Assembly: GCA_029260395.1 (NCBI GenBank)
Contig: JAJDDJ010000018.1
Coordinates: 62,001-126,000 of the forward strand
DNA: 64,000 nucleotides
Direction: 5' to 3'
From: Phycisphaerales bacterium
Lineage (GTDB): Bacteria; Planctomycetota; Phycisphaerae; Phycisphaerales; UBA1924
How positions within the stretch are numbered: position 1 is the first letter of the stretch; the number at the start of each line of letters is the position of its first letter. This document shows, piece by piece, positions 9,367 to 18,591 of this stretch. The translations under genes and the position numbers were made by a program. The notes beneath the pieces are model-generated. The model was given only the letters and a program-made list of their open reading frames with translations, did not search any database and was not told the DNA's origin.

Positions 9367-9567
9367 GTGAAAGCCATCAACCTTCTCACCCTGATTCTCA
9401 TCATCGTCGGCGGGCTCAACTGGGGCCTCTGGGCCGCCTTCGAGTTCGACCTCGTCGCCGCCATCTTCGGCGGCAACACCGCCGCCCTCGCCAAGATTGT
9501 TTACGGCCTCGTCGGGCTGTCCGCGATCGTCCAAATCGTCATGCTCAAGGATCTCGCCAAGAAGTAG
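9367..9567 (+). CDS. DUF378 small membrane protein
   Basis: A 66-residue protein starting at GTG 9367, behind CAAGGA. It has two hydrophobic helices: the first contains IIVGGLNWGLWAAFEFDLV and the second IVYGLVGLSAIVQIV. The GGLNWGL motif and the YxLVGLSA segment are the hallmark of DUF378 (YuzA-like) proteins. The role of the family is not known. It follows the fasciclin gene by 62 nt and is followed by a strong hairpin, so the two genes are probably one transcript. Confidence 0.85.
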   Translation: MKAINLLTLILIIVGGLNWGLWAAFEFDLVAAIFGGNTAALAKIVYGLVGLSAIVQIVMLKDLAKK

Positions 9568-9590
9568 CCGAGCATTGCGAGCCACCTACT

Positions 9591-9624
9591 CACAGCCCCC
9601 GGGTCAATTGGCTCGGGGGCTGTG
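9591..9624 (+). terminator. hairpin between DUF378 gene and prmC
   Basis: CACAGCCCCC at 9591-9600 pairs perfectly with GGGGGCTGTG at 9615-9624, with further pairs inside. No T-run follows on the plus strand, so it is either a weak terminator or a barrier between the convergent genes. Confidence 0.55.
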
Positions 9625-9642
9625 CTGCGCCCCCATCCTCGC

Positions 9643-10521
9643 TTACCGCCTGCGCAGCGCCACCGCCACCCGGTCCAGCCCCTCGAAGTCCTTGAGCGCA
9701 CGCACACGCTCGAAGCTTCCCTGCGCTTCGAGCATCGCGCGAACCTCCTCGGCGGTGCACGACGCGATCTCCACCGCCAGCAGCCCCCCCGGCTCGAGCC
9801 ACTCCGCTGCGCCCTGCACGATCGGTCGCACCAAATCCAGCCCGTCGCCGCCGCCCCGCAGCGCCAGGTGCGGCTCGTGGTCTTTCACATTCGGCTCAAC
9901 ATCCCCCCACTCGTGATCAGGGATGTACGGCGGATTCGTCGCTATCGCCGCGAACCGCTCGCCCGGCTCGACCGCCGCAAACAGCGAGCCCTGCCTGAAC
10001 ACCACACGCTCAGCGAGCCCCAGCGCCACCGCGTTCTCTGCTGCCAGCGCCAGTGCGTCGGCGCTCACGTCCGTCGCGACCACCGACCGCCCCTGCAGCG
10101 CCCTGGCCAGCGCCAGCGCCACGCACCCGCTGCCCGTGCACAGATCAAGCACAGACCCGTCAGGAGCTTCTTCGCTTCGCAGGTGTTCGATCACCGCGTC
10201 CACCAGCGTCTCGGTCGATGGGCGCGGGATCAGCGCCCGCCGATCGGTCTTGAGGTCCATGCCGTAGAACCGCGCATCCTCGGTCAGGTACTGCACCGGC
10301 TCGTGCTTGAGCGCGCGCGCCGTCAGGGCCCGAAGCGATGAGAGTTCATCCGCCGACGCGGGTCGATCCGCCGCGGTGTACAGGCCCAGCCGCTCGCACC
10401 CGAGCACGTGGGCCATCAGGATCTCAGCGCTGAGCCTCGGCGAATCCAGGCCTTCATCGGCGAACGCCTTGCCCATCCACGCCAGCAGCGTCCGCGTCGT
10501 CCATGTCTGCGTGGTGGTCAT
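9643..10521 (-). CDS. prmC: release factor glutamine N5-methyltransferase
   Basis: Start ATG 10521 overlaps the preceding stop (ATGA), preferred over the start 18 nt upstream. The 292-residue protein has an N-terminal helical bundle (about 1-90), then a class I SAM-methyltransferase domain: SVLDLCTGSGCVALALA is the SAM-binding motif I, and ATNPPYIPD is the NPPY motif that binds the glutamine side chain. PrmC methylates the GGQ glutamine of release factors 1 and 2, needed for efficient termination. It is the last gene of the alt-glmU-polA operon; usually it neighbours prfA, which is absent here. Confidence 0.9.
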   Translation of the reverse strand: MTTTQTWTTRTLLAWMGKAFADEGLDSPRLSAEILMAHVLGCERLGLYTAADRPASADELSSLRALTARALKHEPVQYLTEDARFYGMDLKTDRRALIPRPSTETLVDAVIEHLRSEEAPDGSVLDLCTGSGCVALALARALQGRSVVATDVSADALALAAENAVALGLAERVVFRQGSLFAAVEPGERFAAIATNPPYIPDHEWGDVEPNVKDHEPHLALRGGGDGLDLVRPIVQGAAEWLEPGGLLAVEIASCTAEEVRAMLEAQGSFERVRALKDFEGLDRVAVALRRR

Positions 10522-11255
10522 GACCGATCCTTGCCGCACTCAGGACAAGAAGCCAGCCCTGCAAGGTCGTACCCGCAGCGGGTGCAAAGGCCTCGCCGGA
10601 TGCGGCGAACGTGCCGCACACAGGGCATGGCCGACAAGAGCAGATAGAACAACGGCGCGTAGAACAGCCAGTTGAGCGCGAGGCCAGTTGGGATAACGGC
10701 CAGCGGAATCGGCCTCGGGCCTAGCAGGTACTCCGTCCACCATCCGCGCGGAACTCGAAGTGCGGGCACAACGTCAATTGGAGTTTGCCAAGCGAGCTGT
10801 GCACCTCGATAATGGACGTCACGAAACACGATGCATCGCAGGGGCCACCCAGACGCCACTTCCTGCATCATGGACATATCAATATCCTCAAACTCTTGTT
10901 CATTCCCGCGATTTCGCGTCCCGGCAGTTGCCCAGTGCGGTAGCTGTACCCACGGAGCGTCCGGGGAGAATTCTGTGACGATAGCTGCGAGCGAGTTCAG
11001 CTCATCGTCGGATCCTAACATCGTCAACACACGAGTCTGCGCTCGGCTCCGTGTGCCATACATTAGGTACGCTGCATCTTGCTCCTCGCGCGGCATGTAC
11101 AGCTGAGCCCTGCCGTTACTGAGATTGAGCAGAACGGAGGTTGGCGAACTCGCCACCCACGCCGCGAACAGCAGCGGAAACACCACGCCCAGCACCGCGC
11201 TTGCGATCACGCGCTTCACGCCCAGCCAGCGCAGGATGGCAAGAGCCCGCTTCAT
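10518..11255 (-). CDS. membrane protein with C-terminal CGYDL zinc ribbon (copy 1)
   Basis: Start ATG 11255 overlaps the upstream stop as TGATG; 245 residues. One membrane helix lies near the N-terminus (about 17-35), another two at about 180-215 flank a short loop. The C-terminal tail has two CxxC pairs, CTRCGYDLAGLASCPECG, which fits a rubredoxin-like zinc ribbon. The middle part is presumably extracytoplasmic. The gene directly upstream encodes a similarly built protein, so the two are paralogues. Function unknown; the operon with polA and prmC gives no clear hint. Confidence 0.65.
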   Translation of the reverse strand: MKRALAILRWLGVKRVIASAVLGVVFPLLFAAWVASSPTSVLLNLSNGRAQLYMPREEQDAAYLMYGTRSRAQTRVLTMLGSDDELNSLAAIVTEFSPDAPWVQLPHWATAGTRNRGNEQEFEDIDMSMMQEVASGWPLRCIVFRDVHYRGAQLAWQTPIDVVPALRVPRGWWTEYLLGPRPIPLAVIPTGLALNWLFYAPLFYLLLSAMPCVRHVRRIRRGLCTRCGYDLAGLASCPECGKDRS

Positions 11256-11935
11256 CACTTCGCATCCCCGCACTCCGGACAACGCTCAAGACCCGCCAGG
11301 TCGTACCCGCAGCGGAGGCACAGCCCACGCCGGGTGCGAGCGACTCTCGGCAGGTGCTTCACAAGTCGTACGGCAAGACAAAGGCCGAGGGCGTAGACTA
11401 GGCTGTTCACGATGAGCCCAAACCAGATCGGCCGCCATGGGACCGTGACCGCTCCGCCGACAATCGGAATCGGCAGGTCGGTGCCGGCATAGCCCCCATC
11501 GGCCTTCGCTACCGAGGCGAATGCAAGAAGCGGAAGGCCGGAGGCTGACTCACGAGTAAGCGAAACCGTACCGGGCATGTCGTTGCGCCCCTGTAGATGC
11601 AACAGCTCGGCCTTGTAGCCACTCCAAGAAGGTTGTTGCCAATCAGATTCAATAGGAATCCTCACAAACGGAGAATATGTCTCTCCGTCGTTGTCCATGT
11701 CGTAGAGGTAGAGGGCCGTCGCAAACGTACTTTGGTGCGCCCAGTGCTCTCGCAGGCCGGGACGAGAAGCTCGGACAACTGTCCACGGCGCAGCTGCCAC
11801 CGGAATCCAAGTCTTCTTTGACAAGTTGGGACTGATCGCGGGTGGCTGCGACCGCCACGTGAGTACCACAGCGAGCGCGAAGTTGAGCGCAAGTCCCGGC
11901 ACAAGAAACAGGGCCAGTGCGGCCGTTCGCCTCAT
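11255..11935 (-). CDS. membrane protein with C-terminal CGYDL zinc ribbon (copy 2)
   Basis: Start ATG 11935 overlaps the polA stop as TGATG; a GTG one codon upstream is also possible. The 226-residue product has an N-terminal membrane helix (ALALFLVPGLALNFALAVVL), a probably extracytoplasmic middle, a second helix near 175-195, and the tail CLRCGYDLAGLERCPECG. This tail is nearly identical to that of the next gene, while the middle sections differ, so the shared parts are the anchor and the ribbon. Role unknown. Confidence 0.65.
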   Translation of the reverse strand: MRRTAALALFLVPGLALNFALAVVLTWRSQPPAISPNLSKKTWIPVAAAPWTVVRASRPGLREHWAHQSTFATALYLYDMDNDGETYSPFVRIPIESDWQQPSWSGYKAELLHLQGRNDMPGTVSLTRESASGLPLLAFASVAKADGGYAGTDLPIPIVGGAVTVPWRPIWFGLIVNSLVYALGLCLAVRLVKHLPRVARTRRGLCLRCGYDLAGLERCPECGDAK

Positions 11936-14808
11936 CACTTCGCCTCGAACCAGCTCGGCCCCTGGCTCGCCTCCACCACCAGCGGCACCTTGATCGTCAT
12001 CGCCGACTCCATCCGCTCGACGATCACCCCGATCGCCGCTTCGGCCCTGGCCTCGGGTGTCTCGAACACCAGCTCGTCGTGTATTTGCAGCAGCATCCGC
12101 GTGCCTGCAAGCTCCTTGTGCGCGCCATCGGCGAGCCTGCGGTGCAGATCGACCATCGCGAGCTTGATGAGGTCCGCCGCCGAGCCCTGCACAACCGAAT
12201 TGATCGCCATGCGCTCAGCCAGGGCTCGCCGCTGGGGATTGTTGGAATCGATCTCGGTGATGGGCCGCCTGCGGTGCATCATGGTCTCGACGTAGCCGTG
12301 GTCGCGTGCCTGCGTGATGCACTCCTCAAGGAAAGTCGTGATGCCGCTGAACCGCTGCTTGTAGCCCGCGATGATCTCCGCAGCCTCGCTGTTAGAGATA
12401 TCGAGCCGCGCCGCAAGCCCGTAGGCCGTAATGCCGTAGACGATGCCGAAATTGACCATCTTCGCGCCCGACCGCTGCTCGCCTGTTACCTCCGCCAGCG
12501 GCACGCCGTGGATCTGTGCCGCCACCGCGCGGTGGATGTCCTCGCCCCGCTCGAACGCCTCGATCAGCCCAGGATCATCCGACAAGTGCGCAAGCAGCCG
12601 AAGCTCGATCTGCGAGTAGTCCGCGCCGATCAGCACATGGCCGTCCTCCGCGACAAACGCCCGGCGGATCTCCCGCCCGATCTCCGTGCGGATCGGGATG
12701 TTCTGCAGGTTCGGGTCCGATGAACTCAGCCGGCCCGTCGCGGCGACCGTCTGGTTGAAGCTCGCGTGGACTCGCTTTGTGCGCTCAAGGATCGCCTCCT
12801 TGAGCGCCCCGAGGTACGTGTTGACCAGCTTGGTGAGCTGGCGGTAATCGAGGATCAGTTGCGGCACGGGCGTGTCGATCTCGGCCTTGGCCGCGAGCTT
12901 CTCAAGCACGCCCGCATCGGTCGACGGCCCCGTCTTGCCGCGCTTGAGCGGCCGCAGCCCGAGCCCGGGCGCCTCGTCGTCGTCGGGCTTATTGAATAAG
13001 AACCCCGCGAGCTGCTTGGGCGAATCGGGGTCGAACGTGCGATCGGTCGCCTCGAGCGCCGCTTCGTCAATCTCCTTCTTGAGCCTCGCGATCTCGCCCT
13101 CGAGCCGCTCGCGCTGGCGGTCCAGTTCGTCCGGGTCCACTCGGATGCCGTTGTACTCAAGCTCGGCGAGCACCCCGACCAGCGGCATCTCGAGGCCGGT
13201 CATCAGCTCGGTCATGCCCACTGCCTCAAGCTGAGGCTGCATGATCCTCGCGAGTTGCAGCGAGACGTCCGCGTCTTCCGCGGCGTACGGCGAAGCCTGC
13301 TCCAGAGGCACCTGGTCGAACGTCTTCTGGTACTTGCCCGTGCCGATGAGTTCCTTGATCGAGATGTTCTGCCTGCCCAAGAGCGCGAGCGACAGCGCAT
13401 CGAGCCCGTGGCTCGAACGCGACGCATCGATCAGGTAGCTCGCGACCATGGTGTCGCAGCTCTTGGCGTGCTCCAGCCCGCCGAGCTCTACGCCCGCGTT
13501 CCGCAGCACGAGCAGGTCGTACTTGAGGTTGTGCCCGACCTTGGGCCTTGCATCGTCCTCGATGATCGCCTTGAGCGTGGCGAGGACTGTCTCGGCATCA
13601 AGATGCTCCTCGCCCTCGGGCGCGCGCACCGGAACGTACCAACCCGTGCCCGGATCGGTCGAGAAGCTCAGGCCGCACAGCTCGGCCCGCATCGGGCTGA
13701 TGCTGGTCGTCTCGGTATCCAGCGCGATTACCGCCGCCGATTCGAGCTCGCGCACAAGCTCCGCAAGCTCAACTTGCGTGCGCACGCAGCGGTACGCCCC
13801 TTGCACTTCACGCTCCTCGGCGGGCTCGACCGATGCAAACAGCGAGTCCGCCGGTGCGCGCGCGCTGACGGCCTTGGTCACGTTGGTCGGCTCGCCCCCG
13901 AGCATCGCCTGCACATCGTCCTGGTACCGGTTGAAACCAAGCTCTTTGAGGATCGGGAGCAACGCCTCTAACCGGATTCGCTCGGCCTGACACGCTTCAA
14001 GATCGAACTCGAACGGGGCATCATGGTGCAGCGTCACCAAATCAAGACTCAACGGCAGCTCATCAAGGAACGCGAGCACGTTCTCCCGCCGCTTGCCCTT
14101 GATTTTCCAGTTCTTCTTGGGCGCAGCTTCGTCGCGCACCTCGGCCGCAATCGCTTCCAAGCTGCCGAACTCCGCCACGAGCTGCGCCGCAGTCTTAGGC
14201 CCCACCCCCGGCACGCCGGGCACGTTGTCCGCTGTGTCGCCCATCAGCGCCAGCATCAGAGGCACCTGCTCGGGCGTGAGCCCCGTCTCCTCCATCAGCG
14301 TCGCAGCACTCGTCGGAGTATCCGTGTGCACGTCGTACAACTCAAAGCGCCCTTCGGCGAGCAACTGCTTGAGGTCCTTGTCCTTGCTGATCGCCCGCAC
14401 CAGCACATCGCTCGCGCGAAGCTGCGTCGCCACCGTCGCGATCACGTCGTCCGCCTCGTAACCCTCCGAGCCCAAAAGCGGAACGCCGATCGCCTCAAGC
14501 AGCGCCACGCACCGCTTGACCTGCACCGGTAAATCATCCGGCGCGGGCGGGCGGTTGGCCTTGTACGCAGGGTACAGCTCGCTGCGAAAGGTTCCACGAT
14601 CACCCGATACATCAAGCGCCACCGCCAGCAGGTCAGGCGGACCCGTCATGCTGGCCTCTTGACCTCGCAGCAGCTTGAGCAGCATGCCCACGAAGCCGTA
14701 CGTCAGGTTGGTCGGCTCGCCCGTCACCGGGCTGGTCATCGGCGTGCGCACAGCGTGGTACGCGCGGAAGAACTGCGCGTACCCATCGATGAGATAGAAC
14801 GACCGCAT
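11935..14808 (-). CDS. polA: DNA polymerase I
   Basis: 957 residues, start ATG 14808 (TGATG with the alt-GlmU stop). Residues 1 to about 300 are the 5'-3' exonuclease (FYLIDGYAQFFRAYHAV; GDTADNVPGVPGVGPKTA). The 3'-5' exonuclease (about 340-520) keeps its acidic residues: ALDTETTSI, GHNLKYDLLVL and YAAEDADV, so proofreading is expected. The polymerase domain has motif A DYSQIELRLLAHLS, motif B RSGAKMVNFGIVYG and motif C QIHDELVFE. It repairs DNA and processes Okazaki fragments. Length fits the family (928 in E. coli). Confidence 0.97.
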   Translation of the reverse strand: MRSFYLIDGYAQFFRAYHAVRTPMTSPVTGEPTNLTYGFVGMLLKLLRGQEASMTGPPDLLAVALDVSGDRGTFRSELYPAYKANRPPAPDDLPVQVKRCVALLEAIGVPLLGSEGYEADDVIATVATQLRASDVLVRAISKDKDLKQLLAEGRFELYDVHTDTPTSAATLMEETGLTPEQVPLMLALMGDTADNVPGVPGVGPKTAAQLVAEFGSLEAIAAEVRDEAAPKKNWKIKGKRRENVLAFLDELPLSLDLVTLHHDAPFEFDLEACQAERIRLEALLPILKELGFNRYQDDVQAMLGGEPTNVTKAVSARAPADSLFASVEPAEEREVQGAYRCVRTQVELAELVRELESAAVIALDTETTSISPMRAELCGLSFSTDPGTGWYVPVRAPEGEEHLDAETVLATLKAIIEDDARPKVGHNLKYDLLVLRNAGVELGGLEHAKSCDTMVASYLIDASRSSHGLDALSLALLGRQNISIKELIGTGKYQKTFDQVPLEQASPYAAEDADVSLQLARIMQPQLEAVGMTELMTGLEMPLVGVLAELEYNGIRVDPDELDRQRERLEGEIARLKKEIDEAALEATDRTFDPDSPKQLAGFLFNKPDDDEAPGLGLRPLKRGKTGPSTDAGVLEKLAAKAEIDTPVPQLILDYRQLTKLVNTYLGALKEAILERTKRVHASFNQTVAATGRLSSSDPNLQNIPIRTEIGREIRRAFVAEDGHVLIGADYSQIELRLLAHLSDDPGLIEAFERGEDIHRAVAAQIHGVPLAEVTGEQRSGAKMVNFGIVYGITAYGLAARLDISNSEAAEIIAGYKQRFSGITTFLEECITQARDHGYVETMMHRRRPITEIDSNNPQRRALAERMAINSVVQGSAADLIKLAMVDLHRRLADGAHKELAGTRMLLQIHDELVFETPEARAEAAIGVIVERMESAMTIKVPLVVEASQGPSWFEAK

Positions 14809-16031
14809 CACGCCTCGACAGCCGACGCTTGGGCGTGCAGCACCCGCGCCCGCTCGATGTACGCCTGACCCGGCTCGAGCCCCCGCCGGCTCATGACCAC
14901 ACGCATCGTGTCAACCCACCGGTCGAACCGGTATACGCTGTCGCCCGCGTCGGTCGCCCACATGAACCCGCCGACGCAGCCGCCGATAAACGACGACACG
15001 GCGAACATGCTGCCCGCGTGCAGGACAGATCCCGTCGAGATCCGGCTCCCGATGGCGAACTTCACGTGGTCGCCGATGATCGCGCCCAAGAACGACTGGC
15101 CCGTGGGCTCGGGCTCGCCGCCCGGCTGGGCGGTTGCGGATATCTGGCTGTACGTATTCAGCAGGTTCGACCCGTTCGTGCCCGCCCCGAAATTCACCCA
15201 CTCACCCACAAAGCTGTGCCCGATGAATCCCTCGTGCGCCTTGTTCGCGTACCCCTGGAAGACGCACGACGCGACCTCGCCGGCGATCTTGCTGTGCGGG
15301 CCGAGCGAGGTTTGGCCCCGCACGACAGTGTTGGGGTGCACCACGCAGTCCCGTCCGACCGAGCACGGCCCAAAGAGCACGCTGCCCGGCATGACCTCCG
15401 AGCCGGACGAAATCGCTACCGGCCCTTCTTCGACGTTTATCACCGTGCCGGGATGGACCTCCGCGTCCGGGTGCAGAAACACGCGCTCAGCAGAGCCAAT
15501 GACCGTCACGCCCTCGGGCAGCGGGCCACGCTTGCGATGGCGCGCGATCAGGTCAAGATCGAACCGCAGCGCCATGTCCAAAGCCGCGATCACTTCCCAC
15601 GGTCGGTCCAGCAGCGTGTGCGACTCGGCAATGGTCACGTGAATCCCCTTCACGCTGTCCGCGTTCTCGCCCTTGAGCAGCGCCATCGCCGACTCTGGGC
15701 CAACCCTCGCCGCGATCAGTCGGCCGTCGTCCGACACCACCGCCGAGCCCATCGCGAGGTCGCGGGCTTCCTCGGGCAGCAGCGGGCACCCGCCGTTGAT
15801 GAGCAACAGTGATGTCGCTCCAAGGTCCAGCCGGTTGATCAGCACGTCGTGCCGCTCGCCCGTGAGCGAAGCGATCGCCTCTGGCACAAACAGCGCGCTG
15901 ACATGCAGCCCGAGATCGGCTTCGTGCCGTTCGAGCGTGGTCAGCGCCCCCGTGCGTACATCGAAGACCGCGCGGAAATCCGTCAGGGGCGATAGCTCGG
16001 CCCTGCCATCATCAAAGACTACCAGTTGCAT
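14808..16031 (-). CDS. alternative GlmU-type nucleotidyl-/acetyltransferase
   Basis: A 407-residue protein with an N-terminal part (about 1-190) that lacks the usual GlmU LAAGxGTRM motif but resembles the variant family found in Bacteroidota and Planctomycetota: MQLVVFDDGRAELSPLTDFR and LLINGGCPLLPEEARDL. From about residue 200 it forms a left-handed beta-helix of hexapeptide repeats (VIGSAERVFLHPDAEVHPG, CVVHPNTVVRGQTSLG). These proteins are predicted to make UDP-GlcNAc or a related sugar nucleotide for the envelope. It heads the polA operon. Family recognised; exact substrate is inference. Confidence 0.75.
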   Translation of the reverse strand: MQLVVFDDGRAELSPLTDFRAVFDVRTGALTTLERHEADLGLHVSALFVPEAIASLTGERHDVLINRLDLGATSLLLINGGCPLLPEEARDLAMGSAVVSDDGRLIAARVGPESAMALLKGENADSVKGIHVTIAESHTLLDRPWEVIAALDMALRFDLDLIARHRKRGPLPEGVTVIGSAERVFLHPDAEVHPGTVINVEEGPVAISSGSEVMPGSVLFGPCSVGRDCVVHPNTVVRGQTSLGPHSKIAGEVASCVFQGYANKAHEGFIGHSFVGEWVNFGAGTNGSNLLNTYSQISATAQPGGEPEPTGQSFLGAIIGDHVKFAIGSRISTGSVLHAGSMFAVSSFIGGCVGGFMWATDAGDSVYRFDRWVDTMRVVMSRRGLEPGQAYIERARVLHAQASAVEA

Positions 16032-16081
16032 CGGATTGATTGTAACGTCAGCGCTCGGCCCCGGCCTAGGCTCCGCCCGCC

Positions 16082-16738
16082 ATGCGTACCGCGATCATCT
16101 TTGACCTCGATGGCACGCTCGCCGACTCCGAGCCCATCCATGAGCGGGCCCTGCGGAAAGCGGTCGAGGCCGAGGGTATGACCCTCACTAGCCCCCAGTT
16201 TCTCGAACTCTGCGTGGGCTTTGGCGACCTGCCCGCCCTGGCCAACATCGCCCGAGCCAACAGCCGCGACCTGACCGCTGGCCAGCTCAACGCCCTCTCA
16301 GCCGCCAAGCACCGGATCTTCGCCGAGATTCTCCGAGCCGAGGGCGTGCCAGCTTGCCCGGGGGCGGTCGAACTCGTCCGAGCCTCAGCCAAACGGGTAC
16401 CCATCGCTATCTGCTCGGGCTCGCGCCGACAGACCGTGCTGGCGGTGCTCGACGCCCTGGGACTGGCGAGCCTGCCCAACGCCATCATCACGCTCGACGA
16501 CGTGAAGCACGGCAAGCCACACCCCGAGCCGTATCTCCGCACCGCTGAGCTGCTCGGATGCGAACCGGCACACTCCGTTGCCATCGAGGACACACCAAGC
16601 GGCATGCGCTCAGCATTAGTAGCAGGGCTGCACGTTATCGCGGTCGAGCACAGCGTGTCCGCGTCCGAGCTCACCGGTGCTCACCGCGTCGTCGCAACCA
16701 TCGCCGAGCTGCAAGTCGACGATTTGCTCTCTGCATGA
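16082..16738 (+). CDS. HAD superfamily phosphatase (beta-phosphoglucomutase-like)
   Basis: A 218-residue HAD hydrolase. Motif I is IIFDLDGTLADSEP, with the nucleophile and acid Asp; motif II is AICSGSRR; motif III Lys is in DVKHGKPHPEPY; and motif IV is VAIEDTPSGMRSAL. A helical cap of subclass IA lies between residues 15 and 80. Such enzymes dephosphorylate small phosphometabolites such as phosphoglycolate or sugar phosphates, or are mutases. The substrate cannot be read from sequence. Its start lies 50 nt from the divergent alt-glmU start. Confidence 0.85.
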   Translation: MRTAIIFDLDGTLADSEPIHERALRKAVEAEGMTLTSPQFLELCVGFGDLPALANIARANSRDLTAGQLNALSAAKHRIFAEILRAEGVPACPGAVELVRASAKRVPIAICSGSRRQTVLAVLDALGLASLPNAIITLDDVKHGKPHPEPYLRTAELLGCEPAHSVAIEDTPSGMRSALVAGLHVIAVEHSVSASELTGAHRVVATIAELQVDDLLSA

Positions 16739-16771
16739 CTGGACCGGGAAGCTGGCCGCCGAACCGTGCGA

Positions 16772-18466
16772 TCAGTCCGTGTCGGTCTGCGCGTCGCACT
16801 TAAAGGCCTTGCGAACCTCTTCGAGCAACCGATCGATCTGGAAGGGCTTGAACAGAACGCATTGCAGGCCATCGTCGCTGGCGCGAACGATCGAGTGGTG
16901 CGGGTCGTACCCGAAGCCCGTCATCAGCACTACGGGCACATCGGGGATCGCCTTGCGTGCGGCGCTGAAGACCTCGTACCCGTTGCGGTCGGGCATCTTG
17001 ATGTCCGAGATCACGAGATCAAACGGCTGGCCCACTCCGCAGCACTCGTGCACCGCATCGATGGCCTTTGCACCATCCTCGCACACCGTGACCTCGCAGC
17101 CCAGCGCCGTGAGCACATCCCGGATGATCCGCCGAATCTTCTGGGCATCGTCGGCGACCAGCACCCGCTTGCCCTCGAGTAGCGGGTCTCGCACGCTCGA
17201 TGCCATCGCACGCTCGACACCCAAGAGCGTCTGCGGTCCATCGGCCACGTCCCGCACCCGCTTGCGGATTCGCTCCACGTCCGCTTTGATCCGCTCGACA
17301 TGCGAGGCAAGCTCCGGGTCGCCCGTCTTGATGCCCGTCAGCCAGTCGGTCTCGGACAGGATGTCCTCGAGGCAGTCACGCAGCTCGCCTTCCACACGGC
17401 CTGAAAGCATTTTGTTGGTCGCGCACCGCTCCACCACCAGCAGGTCCAGCATGTGCAGCGCCATCGCGATGTAGCGGGCAAAAATCTCGGCGAACTGACG
17501 GTCCAAATCGGTGAACGCCGCAGCCTCCCGGCTCTCGATGTTCATCACACCGATCACCCGATCCTGAAGCCGAAGCGGCACAGTTAGCGATGACTTCGCA
17601 CCCGGCAAGCCGGGCAGGTACCGCTCGTCGGCCTCCGCATCATCGCACAGATAACTCTGGCCCGTCGCCGCCACCAAGCCCATGATGCCGCTGCCCTCGT
17701 TCTCGATAAGCAGTTCCAGATCAGACGCCCCCGGCGGCATGCCCTCACTAATCACCGGCTCGAGCTTGCCCGTCTCCTCGTTGATCAGCCGGACGATGAA
17801 GTGATCAAAGTGAAGCACGTCGTGCGTGTACTGCGTGATGCGGTTCTGAAGCAGCTTGAGCCGCTCAGCGGGCCTGGCCCTGCGGATCTCGTCCGCCTGC
17901 ACATCGATCAGTGTCGCGCCCGCGCGGTCGATCGCCGTGATTTTCCGCTCCATGCGCACCCGTTTGGTCACGTCCCGCACCACCGCTGCCACATGCGCGC
18001 CGCCTGAGGACAAGTTCGCCGGCGATACAAACACCTCGAAGTGCTCGCGCGTTTCCTCCGGTTCAATATCAAACTTGCACGTTGGCGAACTCGCGGGGTC
18101 CGCCTTAGCTATGAACTCGTGCGCCTCCCGGCACACCTCGATCACACGCGCCCGCACCGTCTCGTCGAACGCGCAGAACCGGTCGTTGGCCCACACCACG
18201 CCCGCGTCCGGCCCCACCAGGCACACGCCCTCACCGATCGCGTTGAGCAGTGCGATCGCGGGCTCGACGGCCAGATCGCCACGCATCGGCCGCAGCTCAT
18301 CAGGATCGAGAAGCACGGCTTCGATACCGCCTTTGCGGATCTCGTCGGCCTCTTGCACGGAATCAGCGATGACCACGTCGTAACGCTCGGCCAGCTCAGC
18401 GCTGAGCTGACCAACGGGGGCGTTCGCCCCTCCGATTATCAGCAGCCTCGGCCGACCGCTCGTCAT
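16772..18466 (-). CDS. PAS/GAF sensor with C-terminal receiver domain
   Basis: A 564-residue soluble protein. Residues 5-75 look like a receiver-type alpha/beta fold (LLIIGGANAPVGQLSAELA). A PAS-like part follows (about 80-185; GEGVCLVGPDAGVVWANDRF), then a GAF domain (about 195-355; SSLTVPLRLQDRVIGVMNIE), a helical linker, and a canonical receiver from 433 with the phosphoacceptor Asp488 in VISDIKMPD, switch residue Thr in LMTGFG and Lys in LFKPF. No kinase or output domain is present, so it probably passes phosphoryl groups or signals by protein contact. No partner is adjacent. Confidence 0.8.
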   Translation of the reverse strand: MTSGRPRLLIIGGANAPVGQLSAELAERYDVVIADSVQEADEIRKGGIEAVLLDPDELRPMRGDLAVEPAIALLNAIGEGVCLVGPDAGVVWANDRFCAFDETVRARVIEVCREAHEFIAKADPASSPTCKFDIEPEETREHFEVFVSPANLSSGGAHVAAVVRDVTKRVRMERKITAIDRAGATLIDVQADEIRRARPAERLKLLQNRITQYTHDVLHFDHFIVRLINEETGKLEPVISEGMPPGASDLELLIENEGSGIMGLVAATGQSYLCDDAEADERYLPGLPGAKSSLTVPLRLQDRVIGVMNIESREAAAFTDLDRQFAEIFARYIAMALHMLDLLVVERCATNKMLSGRVEGELRDCLEDILSETDWLTGIKTGDPELASHVERIKADVERIRKRVRDVADGPQTLLGVERAMASSVRDPLLEGKRVLVADDAQKIRRIIRDVLTALGCEVTVCEDGAKAIDAVHECCGVGQPFDLVISDIKMPDRNGYEVFSAARKAIPDVPVVLMTGFGYDPHHSIVRASDDGLQCVLFKPFQIDRLLEEVRKAFKCDAQTDTD

Positions 18467-18591
18467 CGCGTCCTTCCCTCGAACTTTCCTGCCGCCCGCG
18501 GAGTGTAAGCCGCAGGGGACTCGTTCAGAGCAAGCATTCCGCGTCTGGTTATCATCATCGGCCCCCCGACCATTGAATCTGTGCTCTATCC

